A DNA stretch of 64,000 bases from Mangifera indica (GCF_011075055.1 NC_058155.1:10511537-10575536); one strand, 5' to 3'. Positions 1 to 11,699 are shown, counted from the first letter of the stretch. The notes: generated by a model not told the origin, from the sequence alone. A program made the numbers and translations.

Positions 1-601
1 ACCTGCATAGATTAGCTAGCAATCAGGTCAACAATAACATTTACATTCTACTTGGTTAATTAATCTTATCACAAGCATACGAAAATGATAAAAGAGGAAA
101 AGAAATTCTTTAAATTATGGGAGCAACTTCGTAAGAAAATATTAGTAAGAGAAATACAATTTCTTTAAATTATGGGAGAAACTTCTTAAGAAAATATAAG
201 TAGTAACTGAATGGATTTAAGTCAAAAAGCATGTTTTTTATGTTGTCAGCCTGTAAATAATACAAATTTATATCTTGTTCTGTTTATCTATATCATATAT
301 ATAGCATCTAAATTATATCCCTATCGGCAATTAGATAGTGAAGTTTTTAGAAAAACTATTTACTACACAATTGATTCTATTTCTACGAAACCTAGAACAC
401 ATCTTACTACGAAACCTAGACCTATTGGGCCAATATAACCAGAAAAAGAAAAGCATACATTGAAGTCATTTATTTGGTAGCAATGAAATTGATATAACTG
501 AAAGAATATAAAGAATCAATTAAAATTAAAACCATAAGTGTAAAATAATTTCACTAAAACAGACACACCATATCCAACTACCTCTCAAGGAACCTGCTTA
601 C
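1..601. other. non-coding, probably intron of the DUF2045-like gene
   Basis: Exon 7 of the gene to the right ends at a GT donor at 601-600, so this AT-rich stretch is most simply the following intron. No exon-like open frame was recognised on the minus strand. A near-duplicate phrase (agaaatt/aatacaatttctttaaattatggga) occurs twice around 100-190, a minor direct repeat. Confidence 0.4.
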
Positions 602-2930
602 CACTGCATCGAAAGTGGAGTCAAAGTCATCTACTGCAAAACAGATATCTGGATAGGCGGTGTAGTCTCTACTTCCTGCATACGTGTTAGACATGGTGTC
701 AGAAATTAAAGATGCAGTTTAAAAGATCACATGAACGAAAATAAAAAAACATGCCTTCCTTGAGTCCAAATGAAAATTTACACGACTTGGAGATGCATAA
801 ACAGTTTTAACAACCTGCAGATGCCACGGGCCATTACAGAAAATTAAACTACTAGCACAAAACATGGAAGCTTGCAAGAGAGAAATTTGGGGGAAATGGC
901 TTCTTTACACAAAATTTAACAGGTATTGAGCTTTCTTGGGTGAAAATACATGAAACTGTTAAATTGAAAAACTATTTTTCCATCATTTCAAGTAATAACA
1001 ACAGAAGTAATGGTTGATGAAGATATATCTTCCACACAAGCCAGTTTGGCAAGAGATTAACGAGTATAAGTTGCCCACTTCAAAACAATGATGAACAAGT
1101 ACCTGTACAAGAATGTAACAAATAAGTGAAGAAAATATATCCTCCATATTCTTTTACACATTTGTGCTAGACAGGCACCTTGTATATAGGAGACAACGAT
1201 GCATTTTGCCCAGCTTGATAGTTTTGAAGGACCCTGTGACTGAAAAAAAAAAAAAGAAAAAACAACAACAAATAACTCAAATTTTCTCACATGATCATGC
1301 TGAAGAAGAATAGCAAGTGAGAATCCAAAATCAGAAGTTGTACAAACATGGCTAGAAAACATTATCTCTTCTCGGAGGAAAGAATAAAATAACAGCAGTT
1401 AATCAAAAACTTATTTAACCTCTGTAACAAAAGATGCACAGAAAGTTTGCTATAAACAGTAACACAAACTCATCAAAATTGGAAAGAAACATGCAGATTG
1501 CAACGCACAGAGCACGCCATGAACAAAGTGCAACTTTCACTATTGGCAGTACTAATTGTCATGCAAGTGAAGCAGCATGAAAGTGCCATTTAGTAGAAGT
1601 TTCAAAGAACCAAAAATTGAAATCTTCCCAGGTCAATTTTAAATCGAGATAAAATCAAAGCAACCAAAATCATGACATCTATACATTCCACAAAAGGCAA
1701 AAAGGTCAACTAAACATAAGATAACAGTACAATAAATCCCCGAAGGTATTCTGTGTAGTCTTTAATCACATTTATAATTAAATTAACAATTAGATGACAT
1801 TCAACATTTCACGTGGTGTAACATTTCCCATACTTGAAACCTAAATCTGAAGAGTTCAAGCTGACAGATGATTCATAATCGGACTGCTTATCAAAGAATT
1901 AAGGTGCAAACTGCAGAGACATACAGATGTTGGAAGCAATAGATTCTCGAAGAAACTTACGGAATGAAGACAGGATGCAACCCAAAAAAGCAGAAAAAGA
2001 AGTTACCTGCATATTGCCACTGTTACTGAGAATGAAGTATGCGCAATCATGTTCAAATAAAATGAGCGCCTCCAATCAACCTCAATCGAGTTCTTGCCAA
2101 GCAAGTTATCCAACTGTTTGAAAAATAAATAAATAAATTATTGATGTAAATAAACTGCATCCAAAGTATTGAGGGACCTCTTCTGCATGGAGTCAAGTTT
2201 AAACTACTAGTATTAACTAATAAAACAAGAACACAAACCATAACTTATCAACATAGAGACAATTAAATAGGCATATATAGAAGTTATCTCAGTTTTTGTA
2301 CTGCTTTTACCTTGGATGCCCACCTGCGTACAAAGTATGGAGGGACCTCTTCTGCATTATCATTGAAACCATATCCATGCAAACCCTTTATCAGCATAAT
2401 TTTAACAATATTAGTGATATGGAGTAAAAGTCCCCATATGAATTCATACTATTCAATGGCGTACCATTTTCCTGACAAAAAATAATAGATCATCATCCTG
2501 TAGTCCTCTAGATTCCTTGCTACGAATAAAATACAAATAAAAAACATCATGCCAAAATCCAGAATCCACTTCAACGTCTGTGGAATCTTGCTCATCAACT
2601 ATGGTTCTGCCAATCAAATTCGAATGCTTCTTCACCATACTCAATAAACCTTGCCTACCAGTACAGAAATTTAACATTTCAATTTGAAAAACAATCAATA
2701 CCAAAACAAATTTCTATAAAATTTAAACCACCAAGTAAACTTCACTAACAATGATAACAGAACGAGTAGTTAGGTCGACTAAAGTCAAGACTGAAACTAA
2801 CATGTTGTACGGAATAAAAAATTGAATTCAAAATAGACAACAGTTTTAGAAATGTGAATTACTTCTGAAATTTAAATATAGAAACCCTAATTGTATACCT
2901 GGAAGGAGTTTCCTCTCGATCAGCAAGCAT
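602..2930 (-). CDS. KIAA0930/DUF2045-like protein, 5' seven exons, frame broken in exon 7
   Basis: Seven minus-strand exons were built by hand: 2930-2899, 2654-2465, 2385-2311, 2113-2007, 1239-1179, 814-755 and 675-602. Splice phases agree through exon 6. The product starts MLADREETPSR and carries SGFWHDVFYLYFIR, QDDDLLFFVRKM, PPYFVRRWASK, VDWRRSFYLNMIAHTSFSV, and VKTVYASPSRVNFHLDS. From memory, the tryptophan-rich start, the QDDxLxFxVR motif and the xVDWxxSxxLN motif match the animal KIAA0930 (DUF2045) family, whose role is unknown. Exon 6 ends AAG|GCATGT, a probable GC donor. Exon 7 is 74 bp where 75 would keep frame: one base is missing near 656-660, after which YPDICFAVDDFDSTFDAV reads in a shifted frame. 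The 3' exons must lie beyond the left edge or be lost. Exons 1-6 are firm; whether the gene is functional is not. Confidence 0.62.
2162..2357. repeat. 27-bp direct repeat: exon 3 segment and an intronic twin
   Basis: Positions 2331-2357, inside exon 3 of the DUF2045-like gene, match 2162-2188 in the following intron at 26 of 27 bases, 169 bp apart. The intronic twin keeps the stretch that in the exon encodes AEEVPPYF but has no supported splice sites. It looks like debris of a small local duplication. Confidence 0.6.
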
Positions 2931-5202
2931 GTTTTATTGACCGTTAATTTAATTCTTTGCGCGTTTGAATGATAAATGTAAACTAGGATTTCAGTTGTAA
3001 AACGGTTTCCTCTGTTGTAAAAAACTGGCGCGAGAGTTGTGTGATCTAATGCAGGTTAGTGGCGGTAACTTCTCCGTTAAATTGTCAAACAAAAAGACCT
3101 TCGTTTTGACTTTCGTGAAAACGATCGCATGTGTCCAGAAGCATAAGAAAGTAATAAGCCTTAGCTTCTGATTGAGGACAATCATTGACCATGATGAGAG
3201 GCCAATCATGTCGTGATGAGCACAAAAACGTTTCTCCATTAAAGGAGACCTGCCATGTGGACGTAGGTCCATAGTTCTTGTACGGTGGCTTGTGGTGATT
3301 TTAGCTTCCTCTTCAGAAACTGCCACCTCAACAGTCAGTGTAGTGACAATTGAGAAAGATTTTGTCGTTCAAATCAGTTCACCAATGCCCTGCAATTGTT
3401 CGGCCCAAAATTTTTGTCCGTTAAGAAGTGGTAACGGAGGATCCCAAGAATGTGAATAAAGTATAAATATATAAACTTTGAATAAGGTATAAATCTTTTC
3501 ACCTTATGATTCAAGATTAAACTTTAATTTATTTGGGAATATAATATGCACGCGAAACCAAAAACAAATCTAGTTCAAATAATTTTTTTTTCTGGTAACA
3601 AAAAATATTATTCGAATAAGATATTTTTTTGGAATAAAACTAATCACATCGAGTAAAATAAACCTTGAATCTAATAATTAATTTTACAACTTCTTAATTA
3701 GATAAGTTAAAAGTTTGATATTAAAATATCTTTAAAAAATATTTAAATTCATACTCTTTTATATATATGAAACATCATTTTTTTGCCACTTAAATCACTT
3801 GTTAGAGAATAATTCTAATATGATTTTTTTATTACCAAAATTTTCTCACCATTAAGCGAGACTAGGAATATATATAAGTTTATTTATGGGTCATCTACAA
3901 TATATGAACCGAATAGATTTTGAGGACAAGGAATCAAGCATATCACAGAAAACGGGGAAGTTGAAGGCTATCTAGCATCAATTACTTGACAGAAAATAAA
4001 GGTTTGCTTTTGCAGAAATATACAAAACGATTGGCCCTTGAATTCGACAAATTAATGCCAACTGGGAGGTTATATTATATGCTAGTCTATTCTTTTTTGC
4101 ACTTTATTAGTTCTCAAGATAGTGCCAGAATGTAATGCTGCCATGCAGCTGTACACAATTAATATGTTTTTAATTTTGCGTTCAGAATATTGCTTATCTT
4201 AGATCAATTTAATGAGTTGAAACATTGGATATGGATTTGCCAAAGTTAAAATGGAGAATAATGCTCTCCCTTTGATTTTTGGAGTGAAGTTTTGTGGTGT
4301 TCTATTTAAAATATCCATGCTTTGCTTTGCTTTGCAACTTGCAAGGCAGCGATAATGATTTTTAACATGATCTGATTTATGACCTGATTGAAGTAAAACG
4401 TCCCTATAGCGGACCCCTTTGTTTAACACATGTCTTTGAAGCTACGTTCAGGAAAAATGGTAGCATAGTGAATGATGATAGAGGAGTAAGAATTAATTTT
4501 TGTTTCGGAAGAGGCGGGTTTCACTTATTTGATATAATTGATTAAACCTCTCAGGGGTCTGGGTAAAGTAAAGTTTGAACATCCTGGCAGTTTTAGAAAC
4601 GGATTCGAAATCACCAGTGTTAAGGCTCAAGGGCATGGTAAAGTTGAGATTAGGTAGGGTTTGACCCATAATTTGATTTTGGTAAGAGGCACGATAATGC
4701 TTGTTAACTTTGGATTCCTTGGGATGGAACGAAGGTATGGAGAAAAAGCTAAAGCAAAAGTAAAAGAAGCTTTGGCTAAAAACACAACAGGAATGGCAAC
4801 ATCATTATAAATTATTTAGACAAAGCATTTTTCAATATTTAAAGCAGCTTTAGTGCTGCTTTTACTTTTCTTCAAATTTTTAACCTCAAAATATCCGGCA
4901 GTGTAATAGAATAGGTAACCCAGCTATCAATATGCTTCTGCAACTGCAATTTTTCTGGGCAAAGTTGATTTCTTCTTGATGTTAGCAGTTCAATCTAAAA
5001 ATTATGATCTTATGCTTAAAAGTTATGAGATGAATTAGCAAAAAAGCCACAAAAAAATTAACATATAATGAAACTATTTGCTTCATAATTCATTTTATCA
5101 TATTTATCACATAAAATCCTCTGATAACCATAATTATCAAACTTCACAACAGAAATAAATCGCCCATAACATTAGCAATTGAGCTTACCAGAGAGGAACA
5201 GA
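2931..5202. other. intergenic, AT-rich, with one unexplained minus-strand open stretch
   Basis: This is the upstream flank of the DUF2045-like gene and the downstream flank of the small gene at 5203-5550. Most of it is AT-rich with no sign of coding. On the minus strand an open frame of roughly 75 residues lies at about 4735-4505 (contains NLNFTMPLSLNTGDFESVS and KLYFTQTPERFNQLY). It is not recognised and has no clear start or splice sites; it could be an eroded exon. Confidence 0.35.
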
Positions 5203-5550
5203 CTATTCCTGACAAATAAATGCTTCCCCCTTGTTCTTTCCTTTGGCTGTCCTTCTCTTGCTGGTGGTGCCTGCAGTGCCGCCATCATGCCCAATATTTC
5301 CATCATTATGGATCAAGGGCAAGTCGTTATCCTCACCGTCTTCTTCAGTAGCAATTCGGATGCAAGAACATCTTTCTAGAGAGGCAAAAAAGGCTGTTGC
5401 AACACCGTTGACGAACCACATAGCCACCCCATCAAGCTTCCCGCATGCCGGCGGCGAACCATGGCTCGAAGAGGCTTGGATTTTAGACTCGACGGAATTT
5501 GATCGGAAACTGAGTAACCCAGAACAACTAGAGGAGGTAGTGGCAGACAT
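5203..5550 (-). CDS. small uncharacterised plant protein, single exon
   Basis: This is a 115-codon open frame from ATG at 5550 to a stop at 5203. An upstream in-frame ATG at 5580 would add ten residues, but a TATA-like element on the minus strand at about 5629-5617 puts the transcription start near 5590, which favours 5550. The protein is serine-rich at the start, has a central hydrophobic and cysteine-containing motif (LDGVAMWFVNGVATAFFASL then ERCSCIRIATEEDG), an acidic DLPLIHNDGN segment, and a basic tail (SKRRTAKGKNKG). The LDGVAMW...ERCSCI core resembles short conserved plant proteins of unknown function, from memory only. No targeting signal is evident. The plus-strand open frame over the same bases is taken as a shadow. 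Confidence 0.55.
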   Translation of the reverse strand: MSATTSSSCSGLLSFRSNSVESKIQASSSHGSPPACGKLDGVAMWFVNGVATAFFASLERCSCIRIATEEDGEDNDLPLIHNDGNIGHDGGTAGTTSKRRTAKGKNKGEAFICQE

Positions 5551-5616
5551 GAATTGAATTGAAGATGCTAGCTGCCACAAAAGAAGAAGAGCTCAGAGAG
5601 ACTTGAAAAAGCTGGC

Positions 5617-5629
5617 TATATTATATTTT
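5617..5629 (-). promoter_or_regulatory. TATA-like element for the small gene
   Basis: The minus strand reads aaaatataatata here, about 67-79 bp upstream of the chosen ATG at 5550. Position and composition fit a plant TATA box; nothing else supports it. Confidence 0.35.
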
Positions 5630-5639
5630 TGCAGGGGAA

Positions 5640-6106
5640 TGGGGGCAGACTAATGTCATGAAGGTTCTTAATTTCAAAACTGCCCTTGGAAACTGGTAGA
5701 ATTACAAGCATATCTTACAGAATGTGGCATTTAAAATTTATTCGCCTTAATGTCCTTAGCATATTTGATGGGGACAAGATGGTTATTAATTTATTAAGCG
5801 ATTTTATAAATATTAGTGAGCTGACTGCTTTATAATTTTTTCTTACCGAATTGGTGTATTTACAATATTAGTAATGTGAAAGACACATTTGTATTGTATG
5901 CCCCCAGCGTTACGGTGCAATAGTCTGATTCCCACTGGATAGAATAATAATAATAAAAGAAGGCCCCCGAGAGCATGATTTTTGTACATCCCGCGGGGCC
6001 GCGTGCTTGGCAATCAAATTCTTCTTTTCATATCCTGTCCCCTTTTTATTTCTTTTTTACTTGTGGTGCTGAATTTTACCCTATTAATTTTAGTATTAAT
6101 AATAGA

Positions 6107-6194
<88 letters not shown>

Positions 6195-6790
6195 CGCGCG
6201 CGCGCGCATGCTTGTCCATTAAAAGTTTAGTATAACGATAAATTTTTATTTTTAAGTTTAAAAATTTAATTTTTTATATATTATTTTTTTCTTTTGTTAA
6301 GAAATTATGTTATGTAAAAAAGTAAAAAAAACATTTTAAATATTTAATTTTCTTCTATTCATAATATTTACACGTTTTAATTGTTTTTCATATGCGAAAT
6401 ATGAGAACTTGCGTTTCAGATAACGTTGGGTGGAAAGCAGACATTTTGCGCAAGTGATTTTGGAAGGCTAGTCCGCTAGGCTAATGAAATTGCTGCTCTG
6501 AAGTGGGTGATAAGGGCATAGTTGTCAAGAAAGAATGTTTTGGGCTATGGGAACTAACAAGAAGAGATGTATAGAGGTAACCATTACTCACAGACAGTAT
6601 GTATGGAGAATATAAAGCTAATACATACCAAACGAAATATCAAAGACAACACACGCAATGAAAAAGATGAAGGAAGAGGAGACTGGGAATATAATTAAAG
6701 AAGAAATGAAGATAATGATGAGAGCCGAAGGTGAAAGTGGGTGTCATCATAGGTTACCCGCTCGGGTGACCCCCCATTATAATACCTATA
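5640..6790. other. intergenic to the left edge of the repeated block
   Basis: No gene is recognised. The stretch holds the compound microsatellite at 6110-6207. A short imperfect palindrome lies at 6752-6771 (ggttacccgctcgggtgacc). Its right end is where similarity to copy B becomes visible, only because copy B begins at the sequence gap. Confidence 0.5.
6110..6207. repeat. compound microsatellite (TA)n-(TG)n-(CG)n
   Basis: About 67 bp of TA repeats (6110-6176) pass into TG repeats (6177-6194) and then GC/CG repeats (6195-6207). The whole 98 bp alternates purine and pyrimidine. The open frames over it (poly Ile-Tyr and Val-Cys) are artefacts. Confidence 0.97.
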
Positions 6791-7499
6791 CAACAAATCC
6801 ATTCAAGACACATAAATGTGATGGGCTATTTTGTTCAATGGCCAGGCCAAGACTCTCTCCTTCGACGAATTTTGTCCAAGTAGGATAGATGAAAGTTAGA
6901 AAAAATATTTAATCCAAACAATTCAAATCGCTGGTTTGATAGTCAAGATCAGGTAAATAAAAGGTTAATATTAAAGTACTATTATAGAGAATTGAATCAT
7001 TACTCGTATAATTGAAATCTTTTTATTTCTTATTCAAACTATCACTTAAGAGTAATATGTATGAACAAAAATGTACGATTGGGCATATTTATTAGTGTTA
7101 CTACAATTTTGTTGTCAATAAAATTATTTTATGTAATAACATATTGACAATATTCCGATCAGTTGGCGGGGAATTCAAGTTTAAATATGTTTTTAAAACA
7201 ACCTTTTGGAAAAGGGATTGTTTCTCTCTATCTCATCAACAACCATTTCCAGAAAGCCATTTAGAGAAAATGAAAATTTAGTCCCTTGGGCCAAAAGTTC
7301 ATCATACTCATGATGTTGTATATTTAGCTTGCTATAAATCGAATTCAAACATTCATTGTTCTCTCTGGACTTAAAGGTTTGATAAAGCTGAAACCTAAAT
7401 TACAACAAGTGCAGTAAGAAAAAAGGAGTATATTCTTCTTCTTCAACAATCCATTAATTTTGTTAGTAGTACAAAATTTTGTTAGTCAACTAGATTAGG

Positions 7500-7620
7500 C
7501 TTATTTGTGCAAAACCCGAGGGATGGTTTGATCAGAAAAGGGGTTGGACTCCAAGGTAGAGAATTGGGTTCAAATCTCTCAGCGACACATCAAAATAATA
7601 ATTTTTATTTATTTAATTTA
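7500..7620 (+). mobile_element. SINE-like tRNA-derived fragment, copy A
   Basis: An A-box-like stretch (ggatggtttgatcag) is followed about 45 bp later by gggttcaaatctc, close to the tRNA B-box GGTTCRANNC, and then an AT-rich tail. This layout fits a tRNA-derived SINE. There is no cloverleaf, so it is not a tRNA gene. Copy B has the same element near 37128-37240. Confidence 0.4.
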
Positions 7621-7745
7621 ATAGTTGACTTGTTTAGTATAATTGGATTGACTATAAAAAAATGGTTCAGTTACGTAAGAAAAGCAAATATGTTTCTTGT
7701 TAAAGTTAAAAAAAATAAGTAGAAAAAGATCTTTTTTAGCAAGAA

Positions 7746-7908
7746 CAACAATATTATATATTTTTATTTTGAGTATATAAATATGTACATATTTATATGT
7801 GTTATTATGTTATTGAATATTATTTTATATTTAATTTAAAATCATTTAATTACATGATGACATATATCAAATATGTACTTAAAATGAGTATGTATAATTT
7901 TATTGTTG
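7746..7908. mobile_element. short MITE, member 1, copy A
   Basis: About 163 bp with imperfect terminal inverted repeats (left caacaatattatatat, right end complementary to caacaataaaattata). It belongs to a family marked by near-terminal tatgtgta or tgagtatataaat and an internal aaaatcatttaatcacatgatgac motif. Related copies lie at 11517, 19139 and, in copy B only, 48195. Target duplication is not clear. Confidence 0.55.
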
Positions 7909-8017
7909 TAAGAATATATTATAACAAAATAATGTGTAAATATAGAAATTTGACTTAATAGCATAGATTAAGGAAATTAAAAATTGTCAATAAGAGAACA
8001 AATAAACCTTATTGTAA

Positions 8018-8044
8018 GATATGTATGTATGTATGTATGTATAT
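8018..8044. repeat. (GTAT)n microsatellite, short allele
   Basis: A short tract of four to five tatg units. The copy B equivalent at 37661-37800 is expanded to (AT)n-(GT)n-(TATG)n of about 140 bp. Confidence 0.9.
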
Positions 8045-9870
8045 GTTGGGAACAATGATGCCAAAAATTAAATTATGTGAATTACTGAAAATATTAAATT
8101 GTATACCTAGATTCATGTTTCGACGAAGGGCATTCGAATACAGTCCGAAGTGTTGACGTTAGTCAATTTTCACGACCAAATTTACACTATGTATTGTTTT
8201 CATTTAAGAGACTAGAATACTGTGCTTTTGATTTTTACAAAAGAAGAAAAAGTATTTTGATGTTCTAAAAAAAAATAACGTTATCTTTTGAGAAGGTAGT
8301 TAAAACAATTTATATATATATGTTCAACTGTCCTTCAACTCTCACTTATAACTATCTTTAATAGTTAAATTAAATCAGATCTGATCAATTCGTTATAAGT
8401 AAACTCAGATCCAATAATATATTATATATTTATATTAATTAAGACCTGACATTCATGTTGATATATTAATACGAGAAATTATCTTTCTCACTCGATTGTC
8501 CTATGTATACGAATACTTCCTCTAAATATCTACTCACAAAAATGATGTGATAATGAAAATTTAAATGAATAAAGATAAAAGATCTAAAAGTTTAAAGGAG
8601 AGAAAAAAAAAAGGTAAATAATTTCCATTGTTATTCTAAATTTGTACACAAATTTATTATGATTTTGACAATATGGGGGATTGTGGCTAGGCAGACGTAG
8701 GGGTTTAAGGAGGGTCAAGTTTTTCAATTTTAACTTTTTAAGTAAAATTTTCCGAGTTTCTAACCCTTCTTTCAATTCCCAAATCTTATCTCCCATCTCG
8801 TTCCTTCCACTCCAAACACCTTCTCTACGACTCGTCTTTGCCACCTCCACCAGGGTCTGTAATAAAATACAACCTTTAAACTCTTCTTTAAGACAAATTC
8901 TAGTAACCAATCTTATAATCATTAAATTAAGTAAGTTAATAATTTAATTTGTATATATCGTTAAAAAAAATTAAATTTAAATTTTTTTATATTTAAAGTC
9001 TCATTTTTTGTTATTCAAACTATTTTTTGAAAATTAATTATAATAAGTTAATGTAACATAACTGAAGAATTTATATATGTAGTAGTAGTATGATGGCAGT
9101 TTAAATTGTATATATATACTACTTAGTAGACATGGATGAATTTATAAATTGAAATTAATAGGAAATAAATGGAGGATGACAAATAGGAATGTAATAAATA
9201 TGACACCAGATATTCTAATTATTAATTTTGGGTTTGCAATAAATGACAAATACATAAAAAAAATATTAATTTAATAGTATTATATTTTCCATTTAAAAGA
9301 AATATTATAATAAAAAATATATAAATATTTATTTGGTAATAAATTAAGGAAGAATCTTTCTTAATTAGGTAGTTTCTGTAATAAAAGGGAGAAAATATAA
9401 TTAGTTTTTTTAAAAAGGTAATTTAACTACCAATATAATGCAACTTGTGTTGTCACACTTGTACATATATATAACATAATCATGAACTTTACTTATTTTC
9501 TAATTCTTATAATAAAATATATTATGTTATTTTATTTTTTATTAATTTATTTGTTTTAATTTTATTAGTCATTATGATTAAAGTTAAAAAAGAATTTTTT
9601 TATTAATAAATAAATTTAATAAAAAATCGTTTATAAAATAAAATGAGTGATAATTAATTAATTATTTTATTAGAATATTAGTGGATTAGACTTTTACTAA
9701 TACAAATATATGTTTACTTTAATTTAAAATTTAAATATTATTCTAATTTTGTCCCGAGATTCATTATGGAGACAGATTTGGCATTAAATGGCATTAAAGC
9801 GAAGCTCACCTGCTATCGACCTCACTGGATGATACGGTGGGCACTATTCTCTCTTGCCTAACACCCCTAC
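8045..9870. other. AT-rich intergenic DNA upstream of the phytosulfokine gene, copy A
   Basis: No gene or element is recognised. Near 8735 it keeps an intact ctttTTAAGT site, the empty counterpart of the 477-bp MITE present in copy B at 38494-38970. Confidence 0.6.
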
Positions 9871-9876
9871 AAATAA

Positions 9877-9886
9877 TTTATATATA
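9877..9886 (+). promoter_or_regulatory. TATA box of phytosulfokine gene, copy A
   Basis: The motif tttatatata lies about 70 bp before the ATG at 9955 and would place the transcription start near 9910. It is conserved in copy B at 40114-40122. Confidence 0.55.
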
Positions 9887-9954
9887 TGAAGGTTCTCCAA
9901 CGCCAACCTTGTATTCATATATCTAAAAACAGAAGAAATCTGGTGAAGCCAAAC

Positions 9955-10281
9955 ATGTCAAAGCTAACCACCCTTTTGACAGCTCTCCTTCTTTTCACCT
10001 TTATGCTATCCTATTCTGCCACCGCCCGTCCGGACCCAACTCAACTTAAGGTACGTATCCTCTATTCAATATATATATATTTTTTAATCATAATTCTACT
10101 CAACAACTTACCTATGAATAAAAATCTGAATTTGTTATTTGTGTAGGTGGTAGAGGCTGCAGGGAACGCCGTGGATGGAGAAGAGAGCTGTGAAGGAGTT
10201 GGGAAAGAGGGATGCTTGAAGAGAAAGACCCTCGAAGCTCATCTGGATTATATTTATACGCAGGATCATACTCACCCATGA
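9955..10281 (+). CDS. PSK: phytosulfokine precursor, copy A
   Basis: This encodes the secreted precursor of phytosulfokine, a five-residue sulfated growth peptide sensed by leucine-rich-repeat receptor kinases at the cell surface. Exon 1 is 9955-10050, the GT-AG intron 10051-10146 and exon 2 10147-10281, giving 76 residues. Residues 1 to about 24 form a signal peptide (MSKLTTLLTALLLFTFMLSY). The mature peptide YIYTQ is at residues 67-71, preceded by Asp66, the usual site for tyrosine sulfation context, within AHLDYIYTQ, and followed by DHTHP. The paired-cysteine region CEGVGKEGC upstream is typical of the family. An upstream in-frame ATG at 9886 is rejected because it overlaps the TATA region and would add a non-hydrophobic leader. 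Position and family are secure; which phytosulfokine paralogue is not. Confidence 0.95.
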
Positions 10282-10347
10282 ATTGTTCAGCAAAATATAT
10301 GAAATAATTGTATTCGATTGCCGTCTGTTGGTGGGTGACAGTAAAAA

Positions 10348-10354
10348 AATAAAG
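10348..10354 (+). terminator. polyadenylation signal of phytosulfokine gene
   Basis: aataaag lies about 67 bp after the stop codon, a plausible near-upstream element for 3' end formation. The same motif follows the copy B gene near 40580. Confidence 0.45.
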
Positions 10355-11516
10355 ATATATGTTTGTCTCTTTGTTTTATATATTTTATAAGCATGTTCAT
10401 GGCTTCATGTCCATGGATTTGGTGCCATTGATGGGATCTCGGTCTCTTGTTTAAGATCATTTGGCAGTTCTATTTTATCCAGGTACAAAATTGAACCCTT
10501 CTGATGCTGATTGAAAGTCTCAGTTCATCAAAAGGAAAACTTCTGCATAAATTCTCAGCTGTTTTTGTCTGATGAATCACAGAACTGATTAAGACTTTCG
10601 AATCTGCATAGAAAAAGGCCTGAAAAAATTAGAAAGAGTGTGTTTGATTAAGAAGAGATAGTAAACCACGTCTGCCAATAAGAAATGAATTCAGTGGGGA
10701 AAGTGAGGAAGGGAAAAATGTGTAATTTTGTCAACCCAAGTCAACTGAAAGAAGCAATCAGAATCTTGATAAATTTTCAGCCAAATCATATCTTAATCAT
10801 GCCCGAGGAATTGTTTTTCCTATGCTTGTTATCTAAGTGTCCTGTAGAGAGTCGCCTCCTTGCACAAGTTGTGCCATAATAACACGTTTGTGTTGACTAC
10901 ACCAATAATACAAATATTGGGTGGTTTATGGAGATTCCAAAGAACTCTAAAAGATTTCAAAAATATGACACATGAGCAGATATATAAGATCCCCAGTCTG
11001 TCTAGTCATGACTTTTGACGTCCGAGGGCTTTATGTTCCATCATCTAACTTGTGTTTACTATTCAGATTGAATGATTCTGAATTACATCGATATTTTTAC
11101 ATATTACGGTTAACATAGAAGAAATTTTTATTTTTCTTCGGGGAAGTCTTTAGAATTACGATTTTAGATTTCAGTTTGCCTTTAGCCATCGAATCAAATG
11201 TGAATAACTTATCTTTGTCTCTTTAAAATCAGGAATATCTCTGGTTTTGTTAGTGTTTGGGACAATTTTATCTTCTCCAGATAACTATATTTTTAGAGTT
11301 AATAATTTTATATGAAAACAGCTTAATTACTTAATTTTATATCTTTAGAGCTAAATTATAAACTCTACTATATTACACACCAACTTAGAGTTACCCAAAA
11401 CATTTTAGGACTTGTTCTAGGATCACTATTCTAGGGCACACATTTTCCATGGTAGTCAATTGCTTAATTTTCCATAACAAATTACAAAGATGGAAAATCA
11501 TCTTAAATACATACAG
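10355..11516. other. intergenic, copy A
   Basis: No gene is recognised. Around 11320-11350 the sequence departs from copy B, which has about 150 extra bases at 41572-41728. The ATG open frame near 10685 is not conserved as a reading frame in copy B and is discounted. Confidence 0.5.
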
Positions 11517-11697
11517 GTTCAATTTAATAAAACTGTATACACATATTTTTGAGTATATAATTAGGTACATAAATGATATGTTATCATATGATTTGATAAT
11601 TTTGAGTTGAAGATAAAATAATATACCAAATCATATAATAAAATATAATCTATATACATAATTATTAATTAAAAAATATATACACATAATATTGTTC
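11517..11697. mobile_element. short MITE, member 2, copy A
   Basis: About 180 bp. The left end gttcaatttaataaaac and the right end attgttcgg form a weak inverted repeat, and both sides carry the family motif tatacacata. Copy B carries it at about 41903-42075. Confidence 0.5.
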
Positions 11698-11699
11698 GG

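Noticed and set aside
2991..3326. 111-codon minus-strand frame upstream of the DUF2045-like gene
   Set aside because: No recognised motif and no splice link to exon 1; probably upstream flank.
5231..5557. 108-codon plus-strand frame
   Set aside because: Opposite-strand shadow of the small minus-strand gene, whose motif content and TATA element are more convincing.
5975..6235. Plus-strand frames rich in Ile-Tyr, Val-Cys and Ala-Arg
   Set aside because: Translation of the (TA)n-(TG)n-(CG)n microsatellite.
7500..7620. Candidate tRNA gene from its B-box-like motif
   Set aside because: No acceptor stem, anticodon arm or cloverleaf; better explained as a SINE-like fragment.
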